From Aralia elata (taxonomy: Eukaryota > Streptophyta > Magnoliopsida > Apiales > Araliaceae): DNA of 64,000 nt. The stretch covers positions 124,001 to 188,000 of the forward strand of contig JAVJAP010000126.1 of NCBI GenBank assembly GCA_034770075.1, written 5' to 3'. Both the position numbers and the translations under genes were made by a program. Below, one piece after another: positions 21,904-34,518 of the stretch. The notes beneath the pieces were generated by a model. It searched no databases, had not been told where the DNA came from, and saw nothing but the letters and a program-made list of their open reading frames with translations. Numbering within the stretch: position 1 is the first letter of the stretch; every line of letters begins with the position of its first letter.

Positions 21904-22725
21904 ATGACTGATAGAGGAGAGCCCAGCCAGACTAGGGAGGAAGAGCCCCGAGATATTCACGTAGTTCATGAGCAGCTAGTGCAGAGGGAGCCATCTCCAT
22001 TGATTACAGTTACAGGCCACAAGTATGAGCCTGAGACTGATCCTGACGAGGACCCTGAGGAGGATCCTGAGGAGGAGGAGGAGGAGGAGGACCCTGAAGA
22101 GATACCACTATCTACTTTGGGTGTTCAGATGTACGAGCAGGTGTATGATCGCAACATAGAGTTGCAGGACAGAGTGGAGGAGTTAGAGGGGCAGTTGGCT
22201 GAACGACAGACTGCTTTGGAACAGAAGAACAGTGAGATTGAGGAGCTAGACATACGTCTTGGAGACGTGGAGTGGAAGCTGCTTCATGTAGAGAGTGATA
22301 AGGAGGAGTTAGAGGAACAGGCTGCAGAAGGTCAAACCACTCTAGAGCAAAAGGATGCTGAGATTCAAGACCTTTCATCACGTCTTGCAGAGGCTGAGCA
22401 GAGGCTAGCACAGTCTGAGTATCGACGTGGACAGTTGATAGCCAGGAATGAGATTGTACGAGATGAGTTGAAAGAGGAGTCAGCTAAGCGGGCGAGAGCT
22501 GAGACAGCTTGGCTGAGGGAGGCTGATCGCGCAGATCGTGTTGAGTGTGAGATGCGGTCAAAGAAGGCCAAGATTGATGAGATGGAGTATATTTTTCATA
22601 CTACCATGGATAGAGCTCAAGATCGAGCTATTCGTCATCCAGATGTGATGGATCGTAGGATTATGACACGTATCATGGAGCCAGGAAGCTGTGCGTCGTG
22701 GGATGTCATCATAGATTGTGATTAG
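21904..22725 (+). CDS. Coiled-coil accessory ORF upstream of gag in element B
   Basis: A 273-codon intact ORF with ATG at 21904, preceded by a T-rich run and TCAGG. Residues about 45-70 are almost all Asp/Glu/Pro; residues about 80-205 form a long heptad-rich coiled coil containing two related segments (ERQTALEQKNSEIEEL and EGQTTLEQKDAEIQDL); the end is Arg-rich. I know of no standard retroviral domain like it. It lies between PBS and gag, where most Tekay elements have only a leader. It could be a nucleic-acid or capsid partner, or a captured host fragment. It has no stop although gag-pol of the same copy has two. Confidence 0.75.
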   Translation: MTDRGEPSQTREEEPRDIHVVHEQLVQREPSPLITVTGHKYEPETDPDEDPEEDPEEEEEEEDPEEIPLSTLGVQMYEQVYDRNIELQDRVEELEGQLAERQTALEQKNSEIEELDIRLGDVEWKLLHVESDKEELEEQAAEGQTTLEQKDAEIQDLSSRLAEAEQRLAQSEYRRGQLIARNEIVRDELKEESAKRARAETAWLREADRADRVECEMRSKKAKIDEMEYIFHTTMDRAQDRAIRHPDVMDRRIMTRIMEPGSCASWDVIIDCD

Positions 22726-23007
22726 TTATGTTATTATGAAACTATGAAGTGAATAAATTGTAAATCCCAGTTTCTATAATGGGATAGAATAATGATGTAA
22801 TCCTGGAACTTTGTGATTTCAGGATAGATGATTTGATGTAAATAACTACGATGTTATCTCTATTATGTTTTGAAGCAGTTAATGAATAAAATGTGAAAGT
22901 TTATCAGTTGTACTGTGTGTTAAGTGTTGTTTATAAATGTTTAAGTTGAGACCTAAATGTTTAAGTAATTGAGCAATAGTCTAATAACGAGAATTCTTAA
23001 CAGTACG

Positions 23008-26000
23008 ATGCTGCCAAGAAGACAACCAACACGTCAACAGACCCCTGAGGGATCTACTAATAACGAAGAAGCTAACGCCAACCCAATGCAACAGCTGGTG
23101 AATCTGCTAACGGGAGCCTTTGCAAATCAACCACAAGCTCAGGCTACAACCTTTAAAGACTTCAAGGCTGTTGGACCTCCGGAATATCACGGCTCTATGA
23201 ATCCCATTGAAGCTCAAACGTGGGTCATGGAGATGGAGAAGGTATTTGATGTCGCTAGGGTCAATGAGGACCAAAAGACGGCATTTGCAACCTTTATGCT
23301 GAAATCAGAAGCCAGCTACTGGTGGCAAGCAAATAAGACTCGAGGTGGCCAAGGGATTATTCCGTGGGAGCGATTTAAGGAGATGTTTTTCGAGACCTAC
23401 TTTCCGGCAAGTGCTCAAAATCAAATGGAGGTGCAGTTTCTGGAACTGAAGCAAGGTACCATGACGGTACCTGAATATGCTGCAAAGTTTAATGAGCTGG
23501 CGTGGTTTGCACCATATCAGGTAAACACGGATGAGTGGAAGGCTAGGAGATTTGAGCAGGGACTGAAACACTGGTTATATAGTAGAGTTTCGTTGTTTCA
23601 ACTGAACTCATTTGCGGCAGTGCTGGAAAAGGCGATTATCGCCGAAGGAGGAAGTGATGCTCTGTCCAAGTACAATCAAGAGCAGAGGAAGAAGAAGAAT
23701 GAAAATGAGAACAAGGCAAGTGGTAGCCATGGGGGCAGTAGCCAGAAAAGGAAGTGGAATGATAGTAACTCTGCGGGAAGTCAGCAGGGTAATCAGAAGA
23801 AGAAGATGGAGGTGTGCAGCAACTGTGGAAAGAGCCATATGGGTGCTTGTTTAAAGGGTAAGCGGGTATGCTTCAACTGTGGACAAGAGGGTCATATTTC
23901 ACCAAATTGCCCTAATCCGAAGAAGGGAGCATGTTTCATCTGCGGGTCGAAGGATCACTTTGCCCGAGAGTGCCCTAAGAAAGCAACTACAGGTGGAGCC
24001 AGTTCAGGAAAGGGAAACAGCGGTGGTGGAGGCAATCTGACTATCACAGGACCCACGCAGCCCAACCGACCTACCGCTCGAACATTCAATATGACAGTGC
24101 AGGATGCTGTGCAGTCAAAGGATGTAGTGTCAGGTATCATTCCAGTCAATAATGTTAATGTTTATGTATTGTTTGACTCGGGTGCTACTTGATCATTTAT
24201 ATCCGATGATTTTGCTAAGAAATTAGGGTTACCCCAGGAAGAATTAGATTACCCTATGAACATAGAAATTGCGAATAGGGAGGTGATTCCTGTTAAGTTT
24301 GTCCACAAGAACTGTCAGATAGATATTAAGGGTCATGTGATGACAGTAAACTTGATCCCAATTCGTCTTGGGGAGTTTGATGTTATTTTGGGTATGGATT
24401 GGTTGTTTAACCATGGGGCAGTTATTGACTGTCAAAAGAAGTGTGTAAACCTTATGACTCCGTCAAAGATAGTGTTTTATGGCAGCAAGTCGCCTAGACA
24501 AACGAGTTATCTGACGATGGTGCAAGCCAGAAAGATGTTGAAACAAGGATGTGTAGGATATCTAGCCTACATAGTTGATACCCGAAAGGTGGGTGCAAAA
24601 TTGGAGGAGATACCAGTAGTTAGGGATTTTGCGGACGTGTTTCCTGATGATTTGCCAGGATTACCGCCAGATAGGGAAATCGAGTTTGTAATTGATTTAG
24701 CACCGGGAACAGCCCCTATATCGAAAGCCCCGTATCGAATGGCTCCGGTAGAAATGAAGGAGTTAATGGTGCAGTTACAAGAATTGCTGGATAAGAAGTA
24801 TATTCAACCGAGCGTCTCGCCGTGGGGAGCACCGGTATTGTTTGTTAAGAAGAAGGATGGGTCAATGCGTCTTTGCATTGATTATAGAGAGTTGAATAAG
24901 TTCACGATTAAAAACAAGTATCCGTTGCCTAGAATCGATGACCTGTTTGACCAACTGAAGGGAGCGAGATATTTTTCAAAGATAGATTTACGAAGTGGGT
25001 ACCATCAATTGAAAGTGAGAAAAGAGGACATACCAAAGACGGCGTTTCGAACCAGATATGGTCACTATGAGTTTTTGGTTATGTCATTTGGTTTAACGAA
25101 TGCGCCTGCAGCATTCATGGACTTAATGAATAGAGTGTTTAAACTATTTCTGGATAAATTTGTGGTGGTATTTATAGACGACATTTTGGTTTACTCTAAA
25201 ACTCAAGAAGAACACGTGAAACATTTAAGGGTGACGTTGGAGGCGTTAAGAAAAGAGAAATTGTATGCAAAATTTTTGAAATGCGAATTTTGGTTGGAGC
25301 GTGTTCAATTCCTTGGGCATGTTATTGATAAAGATGGGATTTCGGTGGATCCAGCGAAAGTAGAGGCTGTCATGAACTGGGATCAGCCGAAGACACCGTC
25401 GGAAGTGAGGAGTTTCCTAGGTTTGGCAGGATACTACAGGCGTTTTATTCAAGATTTTTCCAGGATCGCCACTCCGTTGGCGAATTTAACAAGGAAATCA
25501 GTGAAGTTTGTTTGGACGGAGAAGTGCAAAAAGAGTTTCCAAGAACTAAGGAAGAGACTAAGTTCGGCACCTATGTTGTCTTTACCAGATGATACAGGAA
25601 ATTTTGTGGTGTACAGTGACGCATCACATAAAGGACTTGGTTGTGTGTTGATGCAAAATGGTAAAGTTATTGCATATGCATCGCGCCAACTAAAAGACTA
25701 TGAAAAAGGGTATCCGACCCATGATTTGGAGTTAGCAGCCGTGGTGTTTGCTTTGAAAATCTGGAGGCACTATCTCTATGGGGAGAAGTGTGAAATATAC
25801 ACAGACCATAAAAGTCTGAAGTATATTTTCACGCAGAAGGATTTGAATATGCGGCAGAGGAGATGGATAGAATTGATCAAAGATTATGACTGTGAAAAAT
25901 ACCATCCGGGAAAGGCTAATGTGGTTGCCGACGCTTTAAGTAGAAAAGGTCGGGAGAAACTATTTTTGTTAACTGATCAGGAGAAGCTTGTAGCAGAAAT

Positions 26001-27504
26001 GGCTAAATTGGAGTTAGAGGTGAAGGGTCTGGCAGAGCCTAATGAAAAATTGTTCCCGTTGGAAACTCAACCAACTTTGGTGGAAAAAGTGAAAGAAGCG
26101 CAACTCCAGGATGAGGAGTGTGTTGAGATACGGAAAAGATTGCTTGAAGGTGAAGAGCTTAAATATAAAATTGATACCGAAGGGTTGTTGAGATTTGAAG
26201 GCAGAATCTGGGTACCGTCGGTATTGGCAATCAGAGAGGAGATTTTGAATGAAGCTCACAGTTCAAGATTTTCGGTTCACCTGGGAAGCACAAAGATGTA
26301 CCAGGATCTTCGACAACATTTTTGGTGGCCAAACATGAAAAGAGAGGTTGCTGAATGTGTTGCGAAATGTCTCACTTGTCAGAGAGTTAAAGCGGAGCAT
26401 CAACGACCAAGTGGTTTGTTACAGCCCTTGGAGATACCATAATGGAAGTGGGAGCATATCACAATGGACTTTGTAGTAGGGCTTCCAACTACTCAGAAGG
26501 GATATGACGCAATATGGGTCATAGTTGACAGATTGACGAAATCAGCGCATTTCTTGCCTATCAAAATCCGATTCACTTTGGATCAGCTAGCGAAATTATA
26601 TGTCAAAGAGATTATCTCGAGGCACGGAGTTCCAGTATCAATAGTATCAGATCGAGATCCACGTTTCACCTCAAAATTTTGGAGGAGTTTGCAAACTTGT
26701 TTGGGAACACAGTTGAGAATGAGTACAGCCTATCATCCTCAAACCGATGGCCAGAGCGAAAGAACAATTCAAACGTTGGAGGATATGCTTCGAGCGTGTT
26801 TCATGGATTTTAAAGGTAACTGGGATGATCATTTACCTCTGGTCGAGTTTGCTTACAACAATAGTCATCACGCTAGTATCGGCATGCCGCCCTACGAAGC
26901 ATTGTATGGAAGGAAATGCAGAACTCCATTATGCTGGGATGAGGTTGGTGAACGACGACTATTGGGACCCGAGCTGGTACAACAAACTGCTGAAATTGTC
27001 AAGGTGATAAGAGCCAGACTGATAGCCGCTCAAGACAGGCAGAAGAAGTATGCTGATCAACACCGACAAAATCGCGAATTTGAAGTCGGGAGCTTTGTGT
27101 TTCTCAAAGTATCTCCCTGGAAAGGAAAAATCAGATTTGGTAAAAAGGGTAAGCTGAGTCCACGATTTATTGGACCGTTTGAGGTACTGAAAAGGGTGGG
27201 TGCGGTAGCTTATGAGGTAGGTTTACCTCCTGAGTTAGACCACATTCACAATATCTTCCACATATCGATGCTACGACCGTATAAGTCTGATTATAAGCAT
27301 GTCATAGAGTATGAACCGATACAATTTGAGAAAGATTTATCTTATGAAGAGATACCTGTTCAGATAGTGGACAAAAAGGAGCAAGTTCTTAGAAATAAAG
27401 TGATACCTTCTGTTAAGGTAATCTGGAGGAACCACAGTGCTGAAGAAGCAACGTGGGAACTCGAAGAGATAATGATGCAAAATTTTCCTCAATTATTTGT
27501 TTAA
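23008..27504 (+). pseudogene. Gag-pol polyprotein of element B, two premature stops
   Basis: The frame starts at ATG 23008 (MLPRRQPTRQQ) and ends at TAA 27504. TGA at 24190-24192 falls right after the protease DSGAT site, and TAA at 26440-26442 lies before the integrase core. Gag carries the retrotransposon gag domain (about residues 70-210) and three cysteine clusters at about 23814-23975. RT has FIDDILVYS near 25170-25195, RNase H has TDHKSLKYIF near 25802, and integrase has its zinc finger near 26257-26380 and D-D-E residues near 26465, 26656 and 26758. The last about 45 residues (VIWRNHSAEEATWELE) are chromodomain-like as in Tekay, which is thought to steer insertion to heterochromatin. 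The first stop fits CGA to TGA. There is no frameshift. Confidence 0.94.
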
Positions 27505-27516
27505 TCTTTATATTGC

Positions 27517-27614
27517 GATTCTGGGGACAGAATCTTTGTAAGGAGGGGAGAATGTAACGGGCGATTTAATTGCGTTGTGATTCTGGGGACAGAATCCTTT
27601 TAAGGAGGGAAAGA
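27517..27614 (+). promoter_or_regulatory. Duplicated hairpin-PPT module of element B
   Basis: GATTCTG-GGGA-CAGAATC occurs at 27517-27534 and 27579-27596, each followed by AAGGAGGG purine tracts. After the first tract comes TGTAACGGGCG and after the second TGTAACGAATG, the true 3' LTR start. The unit is 62 bp. Only the second module agrees with the 5' LTR start, so it is the one used in the last cycle. Confidence 0.9.
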
Positions 27615-27759
27615 TGTAACGAATGCAATTTTTGTGATTGAATAAAAATATTTATTGAGTTATATAAATATTTTTATTAATTTATTGAGTTAAATAAATA
27701 ATTTATTAAGTTTTTGTGAAGTGGGTATATGTTAAGTTTAATAATGTTAAATGTTATTT
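27615..27759 (+). repeat. 3' LTR remnant of element B (145 bp)
   Basis: It matches 18832-18976 base for base by eye, then stops at ATGTTATTT and joins the satellite inside a repeat unit. The shared TTT at the join suggests microhomology end-joining. Confidence 0.92.
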
Positions 27760-30700
27760 TGGACACTTCTCCTAAATTTTTCAAAGTGTTCTTTATACAA
27801 ATTAGGCAAACGAACAAATAACACGGACACCGGAACTCCGAATGAGTCCCATTCATTGTAACGTGTTCAAAATATCTAAGAGGTACTTCTCTTGTTGTTT
27901 CACATCGTTTTGACGCCCGGGGCCCGTTTTGGTCTATTTTTCTGAAATTTTTCTTAATGTTTTTATACAAGTTAGGCAAACAAGCGGATAACTCGGCCAC
28001 CGTAACTCTGACTCAAGTCCAATAACTTGTAATGTGTTTAAAATATCTAAGAGGTGCTTCGCCTATGGTTTCAATCCATTTCGACACCTGGGGCCCGTTT
28101 TGGACACATCTCCTAAATTTTTCTAAGTGTTCCTTATACAAATTAAGCAAACGAACAGATAACTCAGCCACCGAGACTCCGAATCGAGTCTCATTCGTTG
28201 TAAGGTGTTCAGAATATCTAAGAGGTACTTCGCCTGTGATTTCACATCTTTTCATCGCCCCGGGCCCGCTTTAGTCTACTTTTCCTAAATTTTTATAATT
28301 GTTCTTTATACAAATTAGGCAAATGAGTGGATAACTCGACCACCATAACTTCGAATCAAGTCTCATAAGTTGTAATACGTTCAAAATATCTAAGAGGTGC
28401 TTCGCCTATAGTTTCATATCATTTCAACTTACGGGACCCGTTTGGTTTACTTTCCTAAATTTTTCTAAGTAGTCTTTACACAAATTAGGCAACCGAGGGG
28501 ATAACTCGGCCATCGGAACTTCAAATCGAGTCACATAAGCTGTAACGTGTTCACAATATCTAAGAGGTACTTCTCTTGTGGTTTCGCATCATTTCGACTC
28601 TCGGGGCCCGTTTTGGTCTATTTTAGTAAATGTTTCTAAGTGTTCTTTATACAAATTAGAATAACAAGCGGATAACTCAGCCACTAGAACTCTGAACTGA
28701 GTCCCGTAAATAATAACGTGTTCAAAATATCTAAGTGGTGCTTCGCCTGTGATTTTGCGTCGTTTCGACGCCCGGAGCCCATTTTGGTTTCCTAAATTTT
28801 TTATAGTATTCTGTATACAAGCAAGGAAAACGAGCGGATAACTCGGCCACCGCAACTTCGAATCAAGTCTCCTAAGTTGTTACATGTTCAAATTATCTAA
28901 GAGGTGCTTCGCTTATCGTTTCATATCGTTTTAACACCCAGGGCCCGTTTTGATCTACTTCTCCTAAATTTTTCTAAGTGTTCTTTATACAAATTAGGTA
29001 AACGAGCGGATAACATGGCCACCGGAAATCCAAATCGAGTCCTATAAGTTTGTAACGTGTTCAACAAATCTAAAAAGTGCTTTGCCTATGGTTTTATGTT
29101 GTTTCGATGCCTGGGGCCCGGTTAGGTCTACTTTCTCTAAATTTTTCTAAGTGTTCTTTATACAAATTAGGCAAACAAGCGGATAACTCAGCCACCAGAA
29201 CTCTGAATCGAGGCCCATAAGTTACAACGTGGTCAAAATATCTAAGAGGTACTTCGCCTATGGTTTCATGTCGTTTCGACGCCCGTGGCCCGTTTTGGTC
29301 TACTTTTCCTAATTTTTTAAAAATATTCTTTATACAAATTAGGCAAACGAGCTGATAACTTGGCCTTTGGCACACCAAATCGAGTCCCATAAGTTGTAAT
29401 GTGTTTAAAAAATTTAAGAGGTGCTTCGCCTATGGTTTCATGTCGTTTTATCGCCCGAGGCCCGTTTTGGTCTACTTCTCCTAAATTTTTCTAAGAGTTT
29501 TTTATACAAATTAGGCAAATGAGCAGATAACTCAGCCACCGGATCTCCGAATCGAGACCCATAAGTTGTAATGTGTGCAAAATATCTAAAAGGTGCTTCG
29601 CTTATGGTTTCGCATCGTTTTGATGCCCAAGGCCCGTTTTGGTCTAGTTGTCCTAAATTTTTCTAAGTGTTCGATATATAAGTTAGGCAAATGGGCGGAT
29701 TACTCGGCTACCAAAACTCCAAATCGAGTCTCATAAGTTGTAATGCATTCAAATTATCTAAGAGGTGTTCACCAATAGGTTTATATCGTTTCGACGCCCG
29801 GGACCCGTTTGGGTTTACTTTTCCTAAATTTTTGTAAGTGTTCTTTATACAAATTAGGTAAACGAGCGGATAAGTCGGCCACCGGCACTCAAAATCGACT
29901 CCCATAAGTTGTAACGCGTTCAAAAAATCTAAGAAGAGCTTTGCCTATGGTTTCATGTTGTTTCGTAGCCCGGGGCACGTTTTGGTCTACTTATCCTAAA
30001 TTTTTCTAAGAGTTTTTTTATACAAACTAGGTAAACGAGCGGATAACTCGGCCACCAGATCTCCAAATTAAGACCCATAAGTTTTAATATGTGCAAAATA
30101 TCTAAAAGGTGCTTCGCTTATGGTTTCACATCGTTTTGACGCCCAGGGCCCGTTTTGGTCTAGTTGTCCTAAATTTTTCTAAGTGTTCTATATAAAAGTT
30201 AGGCAAACGGGCGGATTACTCGGCTACCAGAACTCCAAATCGAGTCACATAAGTTGTAATGTGTTCAAAATATCTAAGAGGTACTTCGCCAATAGTTTTA
30301 TATCGTTTCGACACCCGGGACCCGTTTTGGTTTACTTTTCCTGAATTTTTGTAAGTGTTCTTTATTCAAGTTAGGTAAACGAGCGGATAAGTCGGCCACC
30401 GGAACTTCGAATCGAGTCCCATAAGTTGTAACGTGTTCAAAATATCTAAGAGGTGTTTCACCTGTGGTTTCATGTCGTTTCGACGCTTGGGGCCCGTTTT
30501 GGTCTACTTCTAATAAAATTTTCTATGTGTTATTTATATAATTAGGCAAACGAGCAAATAACTTCGCCACTAGAACTCCAAATCGAGTCCCATAAGTTGT
30601 AACGTGTTCAAAAAATCTAAGAGGTGTTTTACCTAGAGTTTCTGTCATTTCGACGCCCGGGGCCCGTTTTGGTCTTCTTCTCCTTAATTTTTCTAAGTGT

Positions 30701-31300
30701 TATTCATACAAATTAGGCAAATAAGCGGATAACTCGGGCACCAGAACTCCGAATCGAGTCCCGTAAGTTATAACCTGTTCAAAATATCTAAGAGGTGCTA
30801 CGCCTATAGTTTCATGTCGTTTCGACGTCTGGAGCTCATTTTTGTCGAATTTTCCTAAATTTTTCATAGTACTCTTTATATACGTTAGACAAACGAGCGG
30901 ATAACTCGGCCACCGCAACTCCGAATCAAGTCCCGTAAGTTGTAATGTATTCAAAATATCTAAGAGGTGTTTCGCCTATAGTTTCATATTGTTTCGATGC
31001 CGAGGGCCCGTTTTGGTCTACTTTTCCTAAATTTTTCTAAATATTCTTTATACAAATTAGGCAAACAAGCAGATAACTCAGCCACCAGAACTCCGAATTG
31101 AGACTCGTAAGTTATAATGTGTTCAAAATATCTAACAGGTACTTCGCCTACAGTTTCGCATCGTTTTGACGCCCGGATCCCATTTTGGTTTATTTTTCCT
31201 AAATTTTTCATAGTATTTTGTATACAAGTTAGGCAAACAAGTGGATAACTCGGCCACTGCAACTCTGACTCAAGTCCAATAACTTGTATCGTGTTCAAAA
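27760..31300. repeat. 171-bp satellite DNA array, about 20.7 copies
   Basis: An anchor of the form TTCAAAATATCTAAGAGGT recurs at steps of 165-174 bp (27871, 28042, 28213 and so on to 31127), average about 171.4. Each unit also carries CGCCCGGGGCCCGTTTTGG, CTAAATTTTTCTAAGTGTTC and GCGGATAACTCGGCCACC. Units differ by roughly 10-25 per cent. Neighbouring triplets 29395-29905 and 29910-30425 share private variants, so there is a local three-unit higher-order repeat of about 516 bp. Short minus-strand ORFs with similar peptides recur once per unit and are a by-product. The length fits plant centromeric or subtelomeric satellites; I cannot name the family. Confidence 0.95.
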
Positions 31301-31569
31301 TGTGACACCTCGAATATTTTTACGGCTAAAAATATAGTTTTAAATGATTTATGTGATAATATTGTATGGTTATCCTTAAATAAGGATAACTAATTATGTA
31401 AGAATATGGTATAGTATGTGTTAAATGCGATTAATGGTTATTTTGTAATAAACATATACTAAGGTAATGCGTTAAGTTATTCAACGATTATTGTGAAAGA
31501 GATTTAGTGAAAACGAGTAAGGGAGGTTTCGTTGATTCCGGGAACGGAATCCTTATAAGGAGGGAAGGA
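31301..31569 (+). mobile_element. 3' end of a Tekay-like internal region with hairpin and PPT (element E)
   Basis: It begins TGTGACACCTCG at the exact end of the satellite, itself like an LTR start, and ends with GATTCCG-GGAA-CGGAATC (31534-31551) and the purine tract AAGGAGGGAAGGA (31557-31569). The hairpin matches that of element B with a compensatory pair change. No ORF. Confidence 0.75.
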
Positions 31570-34516
31570 TGTGACAGACCGGATTTTTAGGAATTATTAA
31601 ATAAGAATTTAGCAAATAAAATTTTTATTATGAGATGTTTTGAGTTGAGTATGTGTATATATGTGATATGTATTGTGAAATATATGACTTAGTGTGAAGA
31701 GAATTATATATTCATGTATTTGGGAAAAAGAGGTTTAATAGTTAATTAAACTATTGAAGAAATTAAATGAAATTGTTATGAAAATAAATTAACTAAATAA
31801 TATTAGTTAATTATATTAATTAAAATTATATTATGAGTTAATATAATTTAATGGGTTTGCCTTGTGGACAAAGAATATTATTATGAGCTAAGTTTTATTA
31901 ATAATAAATTGATGAGAATATAATTGTTTTAATAAATGAGAGATTAAAATGTATTACATATAAACGTAATATGTTAATGTAGTAAGATTGTGAGTTTCGT
32001 AAATAGTTAAAATATTTATGGAATTGAATAAAGGTTTTATGTATTTTTATTTAGAATATTTATGGAATAAAATAAATATTTGATGGAAAATATTATAGAA
32101 TAATTTATTTAAGTATGATGATATTAAGTAATTAAATGATTTTATAATTGGTGCGTATTTTATTACGCTAATAGAATGGTAATATTATAATTTAATTAAA
32201 TAATTAAATTAGAAGATTAATGATTTATTAAATGAAAATTATAATTGTCTAATTAGACATTATAATTTTGTTAGTAAAATTTATTTAGATTTATTAATAA
32301 AATAAGTATAATTAAATAAGGTGTGACAAGTATACCATATAATAAGAAGGAATGCCAACTAGTTGAGAGAAAGAAAAGGAAAAAGAAAAGAAAAACTTTC
32401 CAAATTCATTAAACCTTTCAATTTCCTCTTGAAATCCATTTGATGAAGAATATGAAGAGTTTGGGGAATATCAAAGGGCTGCTAACAACTCCTACAAATA
32501 TCTCAATGCTAAACATTTGTCAAAATTTTGCAAAACTATATTACTCGTATGAAAATTAATTAAGTGAGAATGAGAGCTAGAAGGAGCTCGAGAGAAGGAG
32601 AACGATTTCTGGATGGTTAAACAAGCATGGAAATGAAGATTAACAAGCTTAATTCATGTGGAATAATCCATTCAAGAGGTAGTTTTTATATTTTTGGTTC
32701 TTCACTATGTTTTCTTAAGTTTTTGTATAAAGTTCATGTTGGTTACATGAATTGATGAATGATATGAGGTTATATGTGTTTGTGTGTATATATATATATA
32801 TGTATATAATCTATTATGTGTCATCTTTACATGATTTGGAGTAATCGAATTTGGGTTTTTGTTTTAAAAGAAGAAGTTGAAGAACAAATTCGCAGAAAAT
32901 GAGTAACCAACCCTTTTGTTTTTGTAAAAATCATATAAAGTTGAGTTTTAGGAGTTGAGAATGGGCTGTATATCAAATTAAAGGTATGGAAGTAAGCTAA
33001 ACACAGGAATACGAATCGCACAAAAATTCCTTTTGGTTTGTCCGTATCGACTGATTTAGTGAGGCTGGTTTAGAACATTTATAGTCTGCTGAAGCAGAAA
33101 ATCTATTACGGTTTCTGACTTTGTAAAAATCGTATAAATTCATATGTTTGGAATTTGAAGAAACTTAAAACTGCAAAGTTGTAGATATTAAAGTTTTCTT
33201 GTTGTACTCGTGAGTTTAATCCATTTTCATGCAGTATGCGATTTTTGAGAAATTATTTTGTACGGCTGGTCAGAAAAATTAAACTTTCTGACCTAAGTTG
33301 AAAAACCTGAAAATTTGTTTTAATTGGAAAGGAACCCAAGGTTTGGGCCATGGTGGTCTGAAAGTAGAATTAATAAGGTTTAATTTGACGTAAGGATGGA
33401 TAAAAACGGATAAGTAACGAACGAGTTAGGATTAAAACAAAAACAGTATAAGATAGAACTTTAGTTAATGTTTATAGAATTGAATTGGATAAGCCTAATA
33501 TACTTATAAATGCAATGTGTATGTAAACTTTAATTACTTAACTAAATGTTAAGTATCGATTAAAATGGAATGTAATGAGAAAGGAGGTTGTTGTTAATAA
33601 ACCGTATGGTTAATGAGGAGTCCTAACGGGACTTAAACACTAAATATTGTGTACCAATTAAAAGGAAAGATTAAGGAATGTAGAGTAGAGTTATTTAAAC
33701 GGTTACTAAACGTTGCTATGTGACTAATAAATGATGTGCATAATTTATATATTATGTAGGATATGTGAGGCGCAAATAGTTATAACCTGTTTATGGTAAT
33801 TGGTAATCTATGAACCAGGCAAGTCTTTCAGTTCTTAATTGTTATGTGAACTCGATGATTAACTGTTTTAATTTATATTGTAAAAAAACATGACGAATTA
33901 TTTATGTTGTAAGTACGAAATGTGATGGTCAATTTATGACTACACTAATTGAGTAAAGAACGCTGATTGAATTATGGAATTCAATCTTTATTTGATATAT
34001 GATGTACAACATGAAAGTTCTATTTATTTAGATGTTTATGTTTTATAAGATGAGTATGTTATTTATGTGCTACGTGAAGCATGAAGACTGTTAGATTTCG
34101 TTGAGCTGTCGAGCTCATTCTTGCAAATAACTATTTTTGCAAGTTAAGGATCAAGGTAACGTTAAGTGCTACCTGAATGACATTGATCAAAATGATGCAT
34201 GAAGATTAACTGTTTTTAGTTGAAGTTATTATTTGTATTATGTTAAGAGTTTGATAAATGTAATTATGTCGAGTTGTAAAGTTTGTATTGAGATGAAAAC
34301 TTTTATAATAAGTTCGTTAAGGCGAATCCTATTATTAACATGATTCTAAGATATTTAGATGTAAAGGTTAAAAGTTTCGGAATTGAAATAAATTTTTTTT
34401 AATTAATCTGTATTTTTATGATTATGTCATCGATTGGTGATATATTAATAGAAGTTTGATGTGTTAATAACGACCGAAGTCGAAGGTTGAATTGTATAAA
34501 TTTTGGGGTCGTTACA
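31570..34516 (+). repeat. Complete Tekay-like LTR of element E
   Basis: It starts TGTGACAGACCGG after the PPT and ends GGGGTCGTTACA before a PBS. Length is 2947 bp. It is AT-rich and non-coding, with a purine-rich stretch near 32361-32400 and a TA microsatellite near 32789-32802. It has PPT on one side and PBS on the other, so it is neither a normal 5' nor 3' LTR end. Confidence 0.85.
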
Positions 34517-34518
34517 GT

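Larger units (their letters stand above)
18832..27759 (+). mobile_element. Tekay/Del-type chromovirus (element B), 3' LTR lost
   Basis: A 2.84-kb LTR, a Met-type PBS, a coiled-coil ORF, a gag-pol frame with three zinc knuckles and a chromodomain-like C-terminus define a Tekay-type Ty3/gypsy element. It inserted into the right LTR of the copia element. Only the first 145 bp of the 3' LTR remain, and they look identical to the 5' LTR, so insertion was recent. The satellite begins at the break. Confidence 0.93.

Noticed and set aside
27677..31298. Series of minus-strand ORFs with similar peptides, resembling a tandem gene family
   Set aside because: They recur once per 171-bp satellite unit, are broken in many units and follow the DNA repeat, not a protein.
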